Assembly: GCA_963682055.1 (NCBI GenBank)
Contig: OY821745.1
Location: forward strand, 5,277,501-5,341,500
DNA from: Primula veris
Taxonomy: Eukaryota; Streptophyta; Magnoliopsida; Ericales; Primulaceae
Direction: 5' to 3'
DNA: 64,000 nucleotides
Part shown: positions 11,802 through 22,800 of the stretch, one piece after another
Numbering within the stretch: the first letter of the stretch is position 1
Layout of the letters: every line of letters begins with the position of its first letter
Made by a program: the position numbers and the translations under genes
The notes under the pieces: model-generated
Told to the model about the DNA's origin: nothing
Seen by the model: the letters and a program-made list of their open reading frames with translations, nothing else
Databases searched by the model: none

Positions 11802-12820
11802 ATAGTTTTTAAGCAAAATGCTACGGATTATAATTAAGGTGATTAGTTCACCTCATAGCGGGTGGCTGTCCCATCAGCACATCTAAGTGCATATGCTGAT
11901 GCTACAGGCATCCGCTCATAGATGGTTCGTAGCAGTCTTTGTTGTACGCCGCTTTTGATTTCATGATCTATGCTTGTTTAAGTACTTAGGTTTTGGCTTG
12001 ATAGTTTTGTGCTCCCTAACGTGAACAGATATAGGTAATGTTATCTTTGTTGGAAGCAAAAAAAGTGTAAATCTCAAGTTTGTCTATAAATATTGGCAGG
12101 GAATAAAAGTAATGTTTTATACCGAGTGTATTACGCATGTCCAACTCTCCAGAAATATTAAAGAGTTCATACGCCATAGATTATTTGAAACTGTAGATTT
12201 ATACAATTATGTCAATTCCTCTAATACACATTTAACCTTAAATTAGGAAATTGTCTCTCTTTTTTGTAATCAATGGTGGTGCAACACGAAGACTTTTGAA
12301 TGAACAAATATCAAGCTTCCTAAAATAAGTTAAAGACCCAAACAAAGAGAAAGCGGCACTTCATTAAATACATTTCTTGTAAGCATGTATAGTATTTGTT
12401 ACACTATATTATTTGTAGTAATTTTATTAATAATATTTTCATAATTTGAGTAAATCAAATACATATATAATGAGAAATAGTTTTCCTCGCACATTTTCAT
12501 ACCTAAAAATCTTACCCATTTAGGTGGCATGTACACATGACATATCTAATCACCACTAATCATAAACATTTACTATATTAAAAGAAGAGAGGTAGACCTT
12601 AATTTTGAAATTACCTAAGAAACTTTATTATATCAACAATTATAAAAACTTGTCATAACTAGTAATATCACCACTAACTTTGGGCAACCATCATTCTACA
12701 AATTAAAATGAAAACATAGTCAAATTTATCATGTGAAGTTAAAATTGGAAGGAAATTTTGTAAAAAGATTATTATTTACACGTGAAAGCAGTAGAAATCG
12801 GAATTTTTTTAAAAAAGAAA
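11802..12820. other. MYB 3' flank and intergenic DNA
   Basis: Presumably begins with the MYB 3' UTR; an AATAAA hexamer (GGGAATAAAAG, near 12100) could serve polyadenylation. The rest is AT-rich with no supported gene. Confidence 0.5.
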
Positions 12821-13051
12821 TACTCTCTCCGTCTCAAAATATTGAGACACTATGTATCAACTTTGATAGGCAAATATCTCGTGCTTAAATTGTTGAAATC
12901 TAAGTTTTTAAAATCTGTTCAAATAATTTAACATTTGAACTATGTGATTAACTTTTAAAAAATTTGATTTCGACAAGTTAGATATGAGTTAGTTGTCGGT
13001 TAAAATTACACGTAGTTTATATAATCCCAACAATTTGGGACGGAGGGAGTA
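12821..13051. mobile_element. Stowaway-like MITE, copy C, intact ends
   Basis: Ends TACTCTCTCCGTCTCAAAAT and, inverted, TTTGGGACGGAGGGAGTA are bounded by TA (12821-12822 and 13050-13051). Internal ATCAACTTTGATAGGCAAAT pairs with GTCGGTTAAAATTACACGTA. Most similar to the copy at 63406. Confidence 0.85.
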
Positions 13052-13136
13052 ACTAACAGTTATTTGCGTTATAAATCTTTTAAAAAATATACTTTTACTC
13101 TATTTAAAAATAACAATTAATTTATCATTCCTTTTC

Positions 13137-13373
13137 ACTTATGTGATTAGTACTTAAATTTATTATATACTCATTCACAATCACACATTTACATCATATA
13201 TAGTATAATAATGTAACTTATGTGATTAGTACTTAAATTTATTATATACTCATTCACAATCACACATTTACATCATATATAGTATAATAATGTAACTTAT
13301 GTGATTAGTACTTAAATTTATTATATACTCATTCACAATCACACATTTACATCATATATAGTATAATAATGTA
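13137..13373. repeat. 79-bp tandem repeat, three copies
   Basis: Three consecutive 79-base units start at 13137, 13216 and 13295, each opening ACTTATGTGATTAGTACTTA. I read no difference among them, implying very recent duplication. Each unit contains TTATATACTCATTCACAATC and ATCATATATAGTATAATAAT. No coding potential. Confidence 0.9.
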
Positions 13374-14471
13374 CACATTAACAATGGACGTGCTATTTAG
13401 AGATGGTAGGGTGCGACAACCCGTCCCGTAATTATAAGTTTTTTTGTTTTGTTTATATATTATGATTTGTTTAAAATCAATATTTCAACACCTCCTTAAA
13501 AAACCACATGGAGACGATTTTTTAAGTGTTAATTTCGGCACCCTCGTCATAAATTTATTATTTATGCATTGGCCAACGTGAGCAGAATTATTAAATAAAT
13601 TAATGACCAGTTAAATAAATTTTAAATTAAGATATGGAGTTAAAACCTATAAGTGAATGTAAACAAGGCTATTTTAGGTGAATAAAGTTACATGACAACA
13701 AATATTTTTTGAGAGATTGACTTGATTAAGATGTTATCTATGATTATAAAGAAAATCAGACGAATATGGAAAATAGTTAAAAACTTAAATGGTTGGGTGA
13801 TTATATGTTGTCTATATAATTGTCTGTGTTACTCTCTCAATTCTTTTTCTTACTTTAATTAATGAGATATGAATTCAGCTGATGATCACTAGGACATTCA
13901 CACCACACTGGTTGATTTTTTTAGCTTGATTTTGATGGTGGCAATAGCATCACTTATTTGGTAAATCCAAAATGTTATGATATAAATGCAATGATATTAT
14001 ACTAAATACAACTTCAATTTGAAAAGGGATTAAATGCATCCTTAAACGATAGCCGGGACACTCGTTAACGAAACCGTACTTATTTTGGTGAGAGTCTAAA
14101 CAAATAACGGAACGTAACACATTGCAGTTTTCCTTCAACTAGTCCAATTTCCTTATGTATCAGGATTTCTACTTTTGCCTAAATAGTGGCTTTGCAAAGA
14201 AAGATAACGAGTGTACAGTTCCCGTGAGGTCCATGTTGTAAAGGCATTGCCGATACACAAAGTCCCTTCTTCTTAGAAGGTAGATAGATGCATGTGTACC
14301 TCACACAAAGATGAATACAACTTGATTGCAAATTATTTTTCCTTTTTCACCAAACATTAATGATTAATCCTTGGACATTGAGACGTTGGTTTTTTCCTGT
14401 ATATAATAAACATACAAGTACAAGACCAGAGGAACACAACCAAATCCTATGAAAATAAATAAAAGTAACAC
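13374..14471. other. Intergenic, no gene recognised
   Basis: AT-rich and stop-rich; a 62-codon open frame on the minus strand near 14000 has no recognisable features. Confidence 0.5.
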
Positions 14472-14907
14472 GGGTTTTTGTTTGAAATTATATTAGGATC
14501 AGATTAGGGTGGATGAGATTAGAAATACTGTCAGGCCCATAAATACCGTGCTTGGTATGAAAAATGAAGGCGGGACTATTAGTAACATGTGATTAGAAAT
14601 GATGAGAAATTATGGTATTTGGAGTAATATGGGGTGTGGTATTAAAAAATGTGGATATTTGGATTAAAAAGGGATGTGTTATATATATATATTTAAATCA
14701 TATATATATATATATAATTATTTTGCAAGTTTATTTATTATAGATATAAATGTAAATTTGTAAAATGGTCAAACCCCAATAAAAAGAAAACAAAAATTTC
14801 ATTGATATTTCATGTATGTACTATAATCTCACCTTCATTTCTTATCCCGCCATACTTCGAATGTATTCATAGTCCCGTTACTACTAATACCGCAAACAAA
14901 CGAACCC
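14472..14907. mobile_element. MITE with GGGTTYGTTTGTTTG ends and central TA hairpin, copy 1
   Basis: The left end GGGTTTTTGTTTG and the inverted right end GGGTTCGTTTGTTTG bracket 436 bases. The centre is a (TA)n palindrome (about 14681-14720) followed by a conserved block (TTTGCAAGTTTATTTATTAT). The copy at 17051-17520 is related along its length in opposite orientation. The ends resemble PIF/Harbinger- or hAT-type MITEs; I could not define a clean target duplication. Confidence 0.65.
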
Positions 14908-15783
14908 TAAATCTATTGCGAAAATGATGAAAATATACATATTGTTGGTACTTCATAAAATAACACTCATACTTTAAAATATTTTTAAAAATTAGTACAC
15001 GTACTACGTGATGATATACTATATATACTACATGATTTTCCTCTGCGGAAAACTTAACTGCAAATGTGTTCTAAGCGTTGAGATTTTTTTAAAGTATTTT
15101 TGCGTTGAGTAATTTTATTTATTTTTTGGTAAGTGGGGTTTGGCTAAAGACCTATATATAGTTAGTTAAATTTTTTTAGTAATTTTTTATTCAAACTAAA
15201 CCACAAGTCAGAAGATTTTTTTTAGTATTTCTAATCTATGTTTGTGGTTTAATTATAAAGCTGGTGATAATTCATAATATCTCTAATTAATCCCTTGAGA
15301 ATTAATGCGATTGAACATTTTGAGAGAGACATGTAGCTTCTTCTTGAGACAAAGTCAAAGAGACCAAGAGGGTAAATAGTTGTCAGATATATATCCCAAT
15401 AAATTATTTATTTTCCATAACATAATTTTTATAAAATTATATGTTACTATAATATGCTGAATGGAATAAAGAGATATTTAAACTTGGCCTGGTGGAAAAT
15501 GCCTATAAAATGATAAAAACATCCATGTTCTCATAATTAGAACGAGAAAACAGCTATCCAAGGTTTTGATATTAATGTTTTTCGTATATACTATATAACA
15601 TGATTGCCATTGCTGTTATGTTATCATCATATCACTTCAAAATCATATCAAGTTAACTAACTAATAACATTAATTTGACACAATCATGTGCATTTTGGAC
15701 AATGAATAGTCATGCCACCTTAATTAAATTTGAAAGATATATCACTTGAATTTCGTACAGATAGATCTATGAACGACACAGGC
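14908..15783. other. Intergenic, no gene recognised
   Basis: AT-rich, no supported gene or repeat boundary. Confidence 0.5.
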
Positions 15784-15829
15784 AAGGTCTGGTTGGTCCC
15801 TTTCAAAAAAAAAAAAGATCTGGTTGGTC
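15784..15829. repeat. Poly(A) micro-insertion with 15-bp duplication
   Basis: AAGGTCTGGTTGGTC (15784-15798) and AAGATCTGGTTGGTC (15815-15829) differ at one base and surround CCTTTC followed by a run of A. This is the form of a tail-only retroposed insertion. A SINE lies about 100 bases downstream. Confidence 0.6.
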
Positions 15830-15935
15830 TGATATCTAATCCTAGGTCATGTCTTGGTCCACTTCGAATAATTATTGTTTTTCGTTAATTGCTTTTCTGG
15901 TATGTATTGGAAATGTTTTTTTTCCTTGTATACGA

Positions 15936-16070
15936 GGGTGAGGTTTGGCACAACGGTAAAAATAGTTTTTCTCGGCGTAGAGATTACGGGTTCGATTCGC
16001 GAAAACAGTCTCTTGCAGAAAGGTAAGAAAGGGCTGTTAACATTTGGCCTAAAGTGACCGGACTCCTCCA
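15936..16070 (+). mobile_element. tRNA-derived SINE
   Basis: An RNA polymerase III A box, TGGCACAACGG (15946-15956), and a B box, GGTTCGATTC (15989-15998), are spaced 32 bases apart as in a tRNA. The following CAGTCTCTTGCAGAAAGGTA resembles the body of plant Au-type SINEs, which contain similar 'cctcttgcagaaa' sequence. It cannot fold as a complete tRNA. The 3' boundary is estimated and I see no clear A tail or target duplication, so it is an old or truncated copy. Confidence 0.75.
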
Positions 16071-17050
16071 AGTTAATTCCAAATTGTTTGTTACTTTCGT
16101 AAAAATTAGCTAAAAAGTGAACAAATGTTCCAAATTTAACATTCATTGTGATTTTCATTACAACTTTAATTTAATGTACGTATAAGGATCTATATATAGT
16201 TGGTATTTGATCAATAGACAGATCAATAAGTATGTGCGTCTTAAAATTTACTTTCACAAAGATGTACAATTAAAGAATTAAGAACACGGAGTAATAATTA
16301 CTACTATCGATCATTAGTAATTTCATTAGTTGAAATAAATACATCAAACCCAATTGCAGATGCTTACATACGTACGTGAATTTTCTGGGGGAATTTTGTA
16401 AGTACAAAAGTTATGGTTTGATTAATTAATCCTGACCTGATAAGAGGATTCTAAAATATAAAATTGATGCAGTAGCTTTATATATTAAAAGTGAACTGTT
16501 TTTTAAAATCAAATTAGCAATGATGTGTACCTGATCAATATTCACCCTCGTAATGAGGCTAAAATACATGCGACTTTTTTAACATCCCAAAAGTAGTAAA
16601 ATTATTCGGCATCCGTTAATGTCAATACTTCCCCTTTCTAATAAGTCTAGATTTCTATACCGAATTTCCTTTTTTTGTTTCTTAATTCGCATATATTTCA
16701 TGATCACTTGACCGTCTCTATTAATAAAACGTTGGAAAATATGTTATATTCATGCTAGTAGCCAAGGAATGCATTACAAAAATATTTCGAATTTCGGAAC
16801 CACATTTTTGTCAATCGTGTAGAGTGGCAAGCTAATTATGATCACTTGCATCCACTGTATGTTTATAAAACCCTTGGATTTCTATCAATCATCAATCTTG
16901 AATCCAAAATCCATACACGTTAATGTGGAGAAGAGTGATAAGCCAAGAAAAGAGTATTTTCTTGTTTTTTGTTTTGTTTATCTTGCATTTCTTCATAATT
17001 TTAGTGGAATCGCTACCTTATTGCAAGTATCTAATTAAGTTGTGGTAACT
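16071..17050. other. Intergenic, no gene recognised
   Basis: AT-rich. A 66-codon open frame at 16838 has no recognisable domain or promoter. Confidence 0.5.
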
Positions 17051-17520
17051 GTAAGTTCGTCGTTTGGTTGCGGTATTACCAGTAATGGGACTAGCAATAC
17101 ATTCGGACTATGGCGGTATAACAAATGAATATCGGATTAACCGTATAGACATGAAATATCAATAAATTGTTTGTTTGATTTTTATTGATGTTGCACTATT
17201 TTACAAATTTATATTTATATCCATAATAAATAAACTTGTAAAATACAAATGAGGGTATTTAAAGTAAATGAGTGTGTGATATATATATATATATATATAT
17301 TAAAATCACACATATATATATATATATGATTTTAATATATATATATCACACACTCATTTACTCTAAATACCCTCATTTCTCAATACCACACCCCTCTATT
17401 ACTCCAAATAACCACATTTCTAATCTCATTTTATTAATAGTCCCGTCTTCACTTTTCGTACAAAACACGGTACTTATGGGCCCGACGGTATTTCTAATAT
17501 CATCCACGCTAATCACACCA
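17051..17520. mobile_element. MITE with central TA hairpin, copy 2 (inverted)
   Basis: Reverse-orientation relative of 14472-14907; shared words include CGGTATTACCAGTAATGGGA and, inverted, ATTAGAAATACCGTCGGGCC. The core is a long palindrome of GAGTGTGTGATATATATA (about 17268) and its inverse (about 17335), flanked by AATACCCTCATTT and its inverse. Right end estimated. Confidence 0.65.
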
Positions 17521-17955
17521 CAATACAAGCTCAAATACTCCTACCTCATATGCCAAAACTGTATTCAATAATATGGTTCTATAATGATGGGACAATTTTA
17601 TTATCAATGTCGTGAGTATACGTTGATCGTATGTAAATTTTACAATATGGTTTTATAATGATGGAAAATTAACAAATGTTTCCTCTTTGTAGCTATGCAT
17701 GTGTGAATAGTAAAAGTATTCCTCAACATTATGAAGATGATATATGCCATGCCAAGACAAAAACATTATTTGGATGTCAATTTGTTTCTTATTTTCCTTA
17801 TGATTTAGATATCTAATGTTGTAATTAGCAGATAAGTATATGATCATGACATCGATCGCTCTCAAAAAAGTAGGCATGAAATGTAATGTCTAAATGTATA
17901 CTTATATAACATACAGAAAAGGGAAAATTATGATGGGCAACTTCTTAGGAAAAAA
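17521..17955. other. Intergenic, no gene recognised
   Basis: AT-rich. The 74-codon minus-strand frame here shows nothing recognisable. Confidence 0.5.
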
Positions 17956-17964
17956 TATCATTTA

Positions 17965-18302
17965 GGGTAAATTATATTTTAATAACTTGAGTTTTGGCCA
18001 ATTTTAGAATAAGTGACTTAAGTTTTTGTAATTTCGGTTTTGTGACCTAAGTTTAACTCTGTTAGCAATTTAGTGACCTGTCATCCTATTTTTCGAAAAA
18101 AAAAACATATTTCTTGCTAAAAGGACTAAAATACCATCAGATTTTACCCTTTCAGTTAACAGACGTGAGGGCACGTGATAGCACGTGTAACGTATTCCGT
18201 CCACTGAATTGACGCAATGTCATTAAAACAATACAAAAGTTAAACTTAGGTCACTTATCCTAAAATTGGTCAAAACACATGTCAATAAACTATAATTTAC
18301 AC
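17965..18302. mobile_element. Mutator-like MITE, perfect 9-bp TSD
   Basis: A 338-bp element with terminal inverted repeats of about 50 bases: left begins GGGTAAATTATA and right ends TATAATTTACAC. Both arms contain CCAATTTTAGRATAAGTGAC in mirror orientation. The 9-base sequence TATCATTTA flanks it exactly on both sides (17956-17964 and 18303-18311). Long terminal repeats plus a 9-bp duplication fit the Mutator superfamily. No transposase. Confidence 0.88.
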
Positions 18303-18311
18303 TATCATTTA

Positions 18312-19859
18312 ATACTTATTTAGTTTGAGACTTAATATCAAAAACTCATGGTTAAAATATATTTGCTAATTTAATGTTCGATTCTCATTCTTTCTACTCT
18401 TTCTATTTAAATTTGATGTTGAGCTTGAGTGATGCTACGAACCAGTTCTCAAACAAAAACATCAATTTCATAATAAAGTCCAAAATTATGTAGTTTTAAA
18501 GATTAACTGAGCCTAAATACCATCAAGTATCTATCTATCTTTACTTCTTTAGTGTTGTCTTTGCCCAATATAGACCATCTTTCCTTTCTCCACACGTCAT
18601 AACCACTTTCTCGTTTCTTGTTTCATTCACTAATACTAATGCTAATTGCTAATTTCTAATTGCTAATTTCTAATTTCTAATTTCTAATTGCTAATGGAGT
18701 GGGTTGATTACAGCCATGGTTCCCATCGTATTACAAAATAGTAAGTACTATATAGTCTATTTGGTAAATGTCTTCCATTCGGAACAGTAATGGTTCTCGA
18801 GTTTTTAAAAAGGTGAGAGGATGTTTGATCCTGTCAACACCGGAAACTAAGCCTTTAGGTCTAGCTTCCAATTAATAGAAGAGCTCTAATTCTTACTCGA
18901 AACCTGCACTAAGTTTTTTTTAAGATTTAAATATAAAATTTTAAGGACCAATTATCTTTCTCTTTCTGAAGGAAACAAAGAACAATTATCAATAACATTG
19001 TTATGATTGCTTTTGTCTCGAAAAACTGTGCAATTTCTTACTCACGAAATGCTATAAGCTCCAGCAGCTTGCTGCATTTCTTCAGCAAACTCTTGAATTT
19101 CCAGGGGAAAGGAATAAACGGCTAAGGTTGCATCCTTTTTTGTAAGTCGAGCTTCTGTAGACGGTAAAATCTGCAATTATTACATTCGTTTGCTAAGCTT
19201 AGGATCATCAACACAATAAACTTCCATTATTCCATGTCAAATTAAACATATGAAAGAATGCTGTTACTTGTAATTGATACACCTTCTACTTCAGATTTAA
19301 AAAGAAAAAAAAAACTTATAAGATGCAAGTCAACGAGTCAAATCGTATAAAGGCTAACCAACAGGTTTTCCCAACTATATTGGAGCATTAACAAGTCAAA
19401 TACTATTGCAAATCATACACATACTACTCTTTTCATTTCCACCAAGCTCATGATTTAATCGAGAAGAAACGTATAGTTGAATAAAACTAATGAATGAGCT
19501 TTGTAATAAAAGAAAGTGAGCCTCACTGGGAGGTCACAAAATGACCAATTATGGCATTTACATGCAAACTCATACAGGCGTGTAACGGCCAGGTACCGAG
19601 AACCTGTTTCTCAAAGTTATACATAGCTGAAAATATAGGGGGAAAAGGTACTAGAAAGTTGAAGCACATGATACAGACTTTGGAGAGATACATATTCGTG
19701 AAAATCAAACTGCTCTCATTCTCAAATTTTATGTACAGAGTTACAAATACAATGATGGCTTGACATACCATCAACCTCAGTGGTACATACATACATATAC
19801 ATATATATATATATATATACACACACACACGCACACACATATACATACACATGCAAACA
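18312..19859. other. Intergenic and 3' flank of the RING-CH gene
   Basis: No supported gene. It contains a small minisatellite of TTTCTAATTGCTAA-type units (about 18640-18694). A (TA)n(CA)n microsatellite (about 19799-19842) lies just beyond the stop codon of the minus-strand gene and probably falls in its 3' UTR. Confidence 0.55.
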
Positions 19860-22800
19860 CTATTGAGATGAATGTTCTAGCGGCGGAGCTGCAACAGGTC
19901 CAGGTGTCGCTGTTGATCTTGGTGCGACTGTGAAATGCACACCACGACGTTGGCCGGCATGTATCATGAACGCAACTTCTGTTGCTGCAAGTGCCGCTGC
20001 AGCTTCCTGAGGAAAAAAAATCATCTTTCAATTAATAAAATATTTTTTTAAAAAAAGATTAATAATAAGCAAAGCTACACTTTTTGCTTTCACTTTTTGC
20101 TTTACTTCTTTTAGTAGATGGACTACAAAAATCAAACGGTACTTGAACCAATTCTATACTTAGATAACCATGTAAAACAATTACTTATTTCCCATGTATA
20201 ACAATTATTATTTCCCTACACAGCAAGGCATTGCATACCAACATTTCAATCCATCAAAGATTAGAAAATGAACTTTGGGCCCCAGTCCCCTAGCGGGGTA
20301 TAACTTTTAAAGGAGCGGACCAGAATTCTTAGTATATACGCAATCATGCCTAACAAGTATTTTAAGCGATTTGACAAACAAACCATCATCCTCTTAATAT
20401 CTAGGACTCCATCACTAGACACTTGACAAAGTGTACTAGCTCTAAATTTGAATGTTTTAAACAAGAAAGTGTTTCTAAAATGCTCTCCTAAAAATTACTC
20501 AAATACAAGGATAAACCCATAAGTAGGTTTACAATTACAATTATCAACATAACAATAATTATATATAGCTAAGACACATTCCATACATTATGTTCAAAAC
20601 ATAAAAACGATAAGTACATGTATAACTCAATAAAATCAAAATGAAATCCAAATTTTGTAAATGAATTCAAAGAAAACACAACTGCTAAGCATGTATAAAA
20701 AAGCTTCATGATATAACTGTTTTGTCATTTATAATAAAAAGTGGTAGCTTTGTGCTCAGAGCAATATCGGCAGTTTTACTAATTTTCCCTTTTAAGTCGA
20801 TATGCTTGCATATCACTACAAGGGAGTTACAGATCTCAATCTTATATAATTCTTAATAGTGCTAGCTAAGTCCATATCTTTATTGCATTAAAAAAATTAA
20901 CATTCCTCTTCCTTTCTTCTCCTCCACATACCCTTCCTTCTCAATCCATCACTACAGCTCTTTGATTGATATCTCATTTTCCTTTAATTCAAAGACTTAA
21001 GGGTAGGGGAGAGAAGAGGGATTAGAGAAGAAAATCTAAAATTAAACTATTAACTTTTTTATGACGATTTCACTTCCTCAAAACTGAACAATGTCTTAGA
21101 TCTCGACCAGATCTCGGTATTCGTCAGATCTGGGAGAGGAGGGTTCAAGATGGTAGAGAATAGACGGCAGGAAGTGGGTTAACTTCTAGAAGGAGGGTTG
21201 GATGTGAAGGAGTGATTCCATGGTGTCAATGGCTTTGTAAGAAAAAAATGAGGAAAATGAAACAATAACATAAAACTTGGCTTTTTGGTCCTGATTAAGA
21301 AATTAGAATTCTTGCGTTGTATCTATATATACATACATAGAGTCGTATAGATCAAAAGTTACATAGATGTATATCTCACGTGATACAAATTACAGACTGA
21401 TAATAAGCAAGCAGTTTTACCTCTATATACAGATATACATATAGAGCCACTTATGGAGGCTGTTGAGAATGCTCTTATGCTTTCGTAATCCATAGCAAAG
21501 CTTAAGCTTCGTAGAGAAAAGACACTACTCAAAGCATAAAAAATGTAAGCATGGAGCTTTTATGCTTTTCAGCAGGCACAACAAATATTTTTACCTATCA
21601 GAAGAAAAGCAAGTTTTAAGGCGCTTTGGAGCAAAGTTTCTAAGGCAAAGAGCTAGACTGAATTGCACAACAAACAGTTGGTTCATATAGAGTGTATAAA
21701 TACAACAAAGAAAATAACATATTCCACAAGAGACCAACCTGTGCCTGTCTTCTACGCTGCAATAGGCTAATAGCCCAGGCCATTATGTAGCACGGGAGAA
21801 GAAAACCAGCAGCCCGCAATAAAAAAAGCTGTCCATGACAAATGAAAATAAAGATCATTTCAGCAAATATCCAACAAAGCATACTAAATGACATTGACAA
21901 CCCCATTTCTCCATTCGCAGGATAGTATAATCACTTACCGAGAAAAAGGTAGAAGCCTCATCATCATCATCATCACCATCCCCGATTGTTAGAGCATGCC
22001 TCAAGAGTAGAAGAGCCATCAGCTACCCAAGGAAACGGAAAAATTAGAAGATTAAAATCAGATAAAATTAATACCATAATGGAGGAGATATCTGTAGCTT
22101 GAACTCATGTAAACTAGCAATGTAAAACTATTGTTTCATACAATGCTCTATAAGAGCGCAAGGCGAGTTCTAGGCAGAAATAAGATGCTTAATGCCTAAT
22201 GCCGCTTAATCACCACCTAATCGCTTAATCCCGCCTAATCCATTAGGCTCCGCCTACCGCCTAGGCTTGCATTTTAGAACACTGGTTTCATATTTGCTTA
22301 TTGAGAACGACAAAGAACTCATCCACGATTTGGTTGCACACTTGCACCTTACAAACTTCGAGAATAAGCTCGTACTAATACTATCAAACTTAGTAATTAG
22401 CTTCGATTTCTTTCCCAAGTCCGCCTATGTCAAATCCCAAAAACCACTTCTAACAACTACATACATTGTGTTTATCCAGACAAGATTACACAATGTTAAT
22501 TGGGTCTTGATCATTACATACGTGGTCCAAGGAACATTGTAATTTGGTTGTTTCCCTAAAAGGAACGAAGAATGAGTAGGCTTAGCTGGAATACCATTCC
22601 AACAGGGGAACACCAAAATAGTTGATCTTAGTAAACATATAATGGGCGAAGAATATAAGTTTTCTTTATATATCCTATCACCACTAATTAAGATCCTTAT
22701 ATGATAAATAACTAGAGTAGGCAACTCGAATTAGTTTTTCTTAGCAAACTACTTGGTCAACATCTAGGGATTAGCACTGGAATTGGTACGAGACTTGAGA

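Noticed and set aside
15847..16158. 103-codon minus-strand frame
   Set aside because: It runs antisense through the SINE; no recognisable domain.
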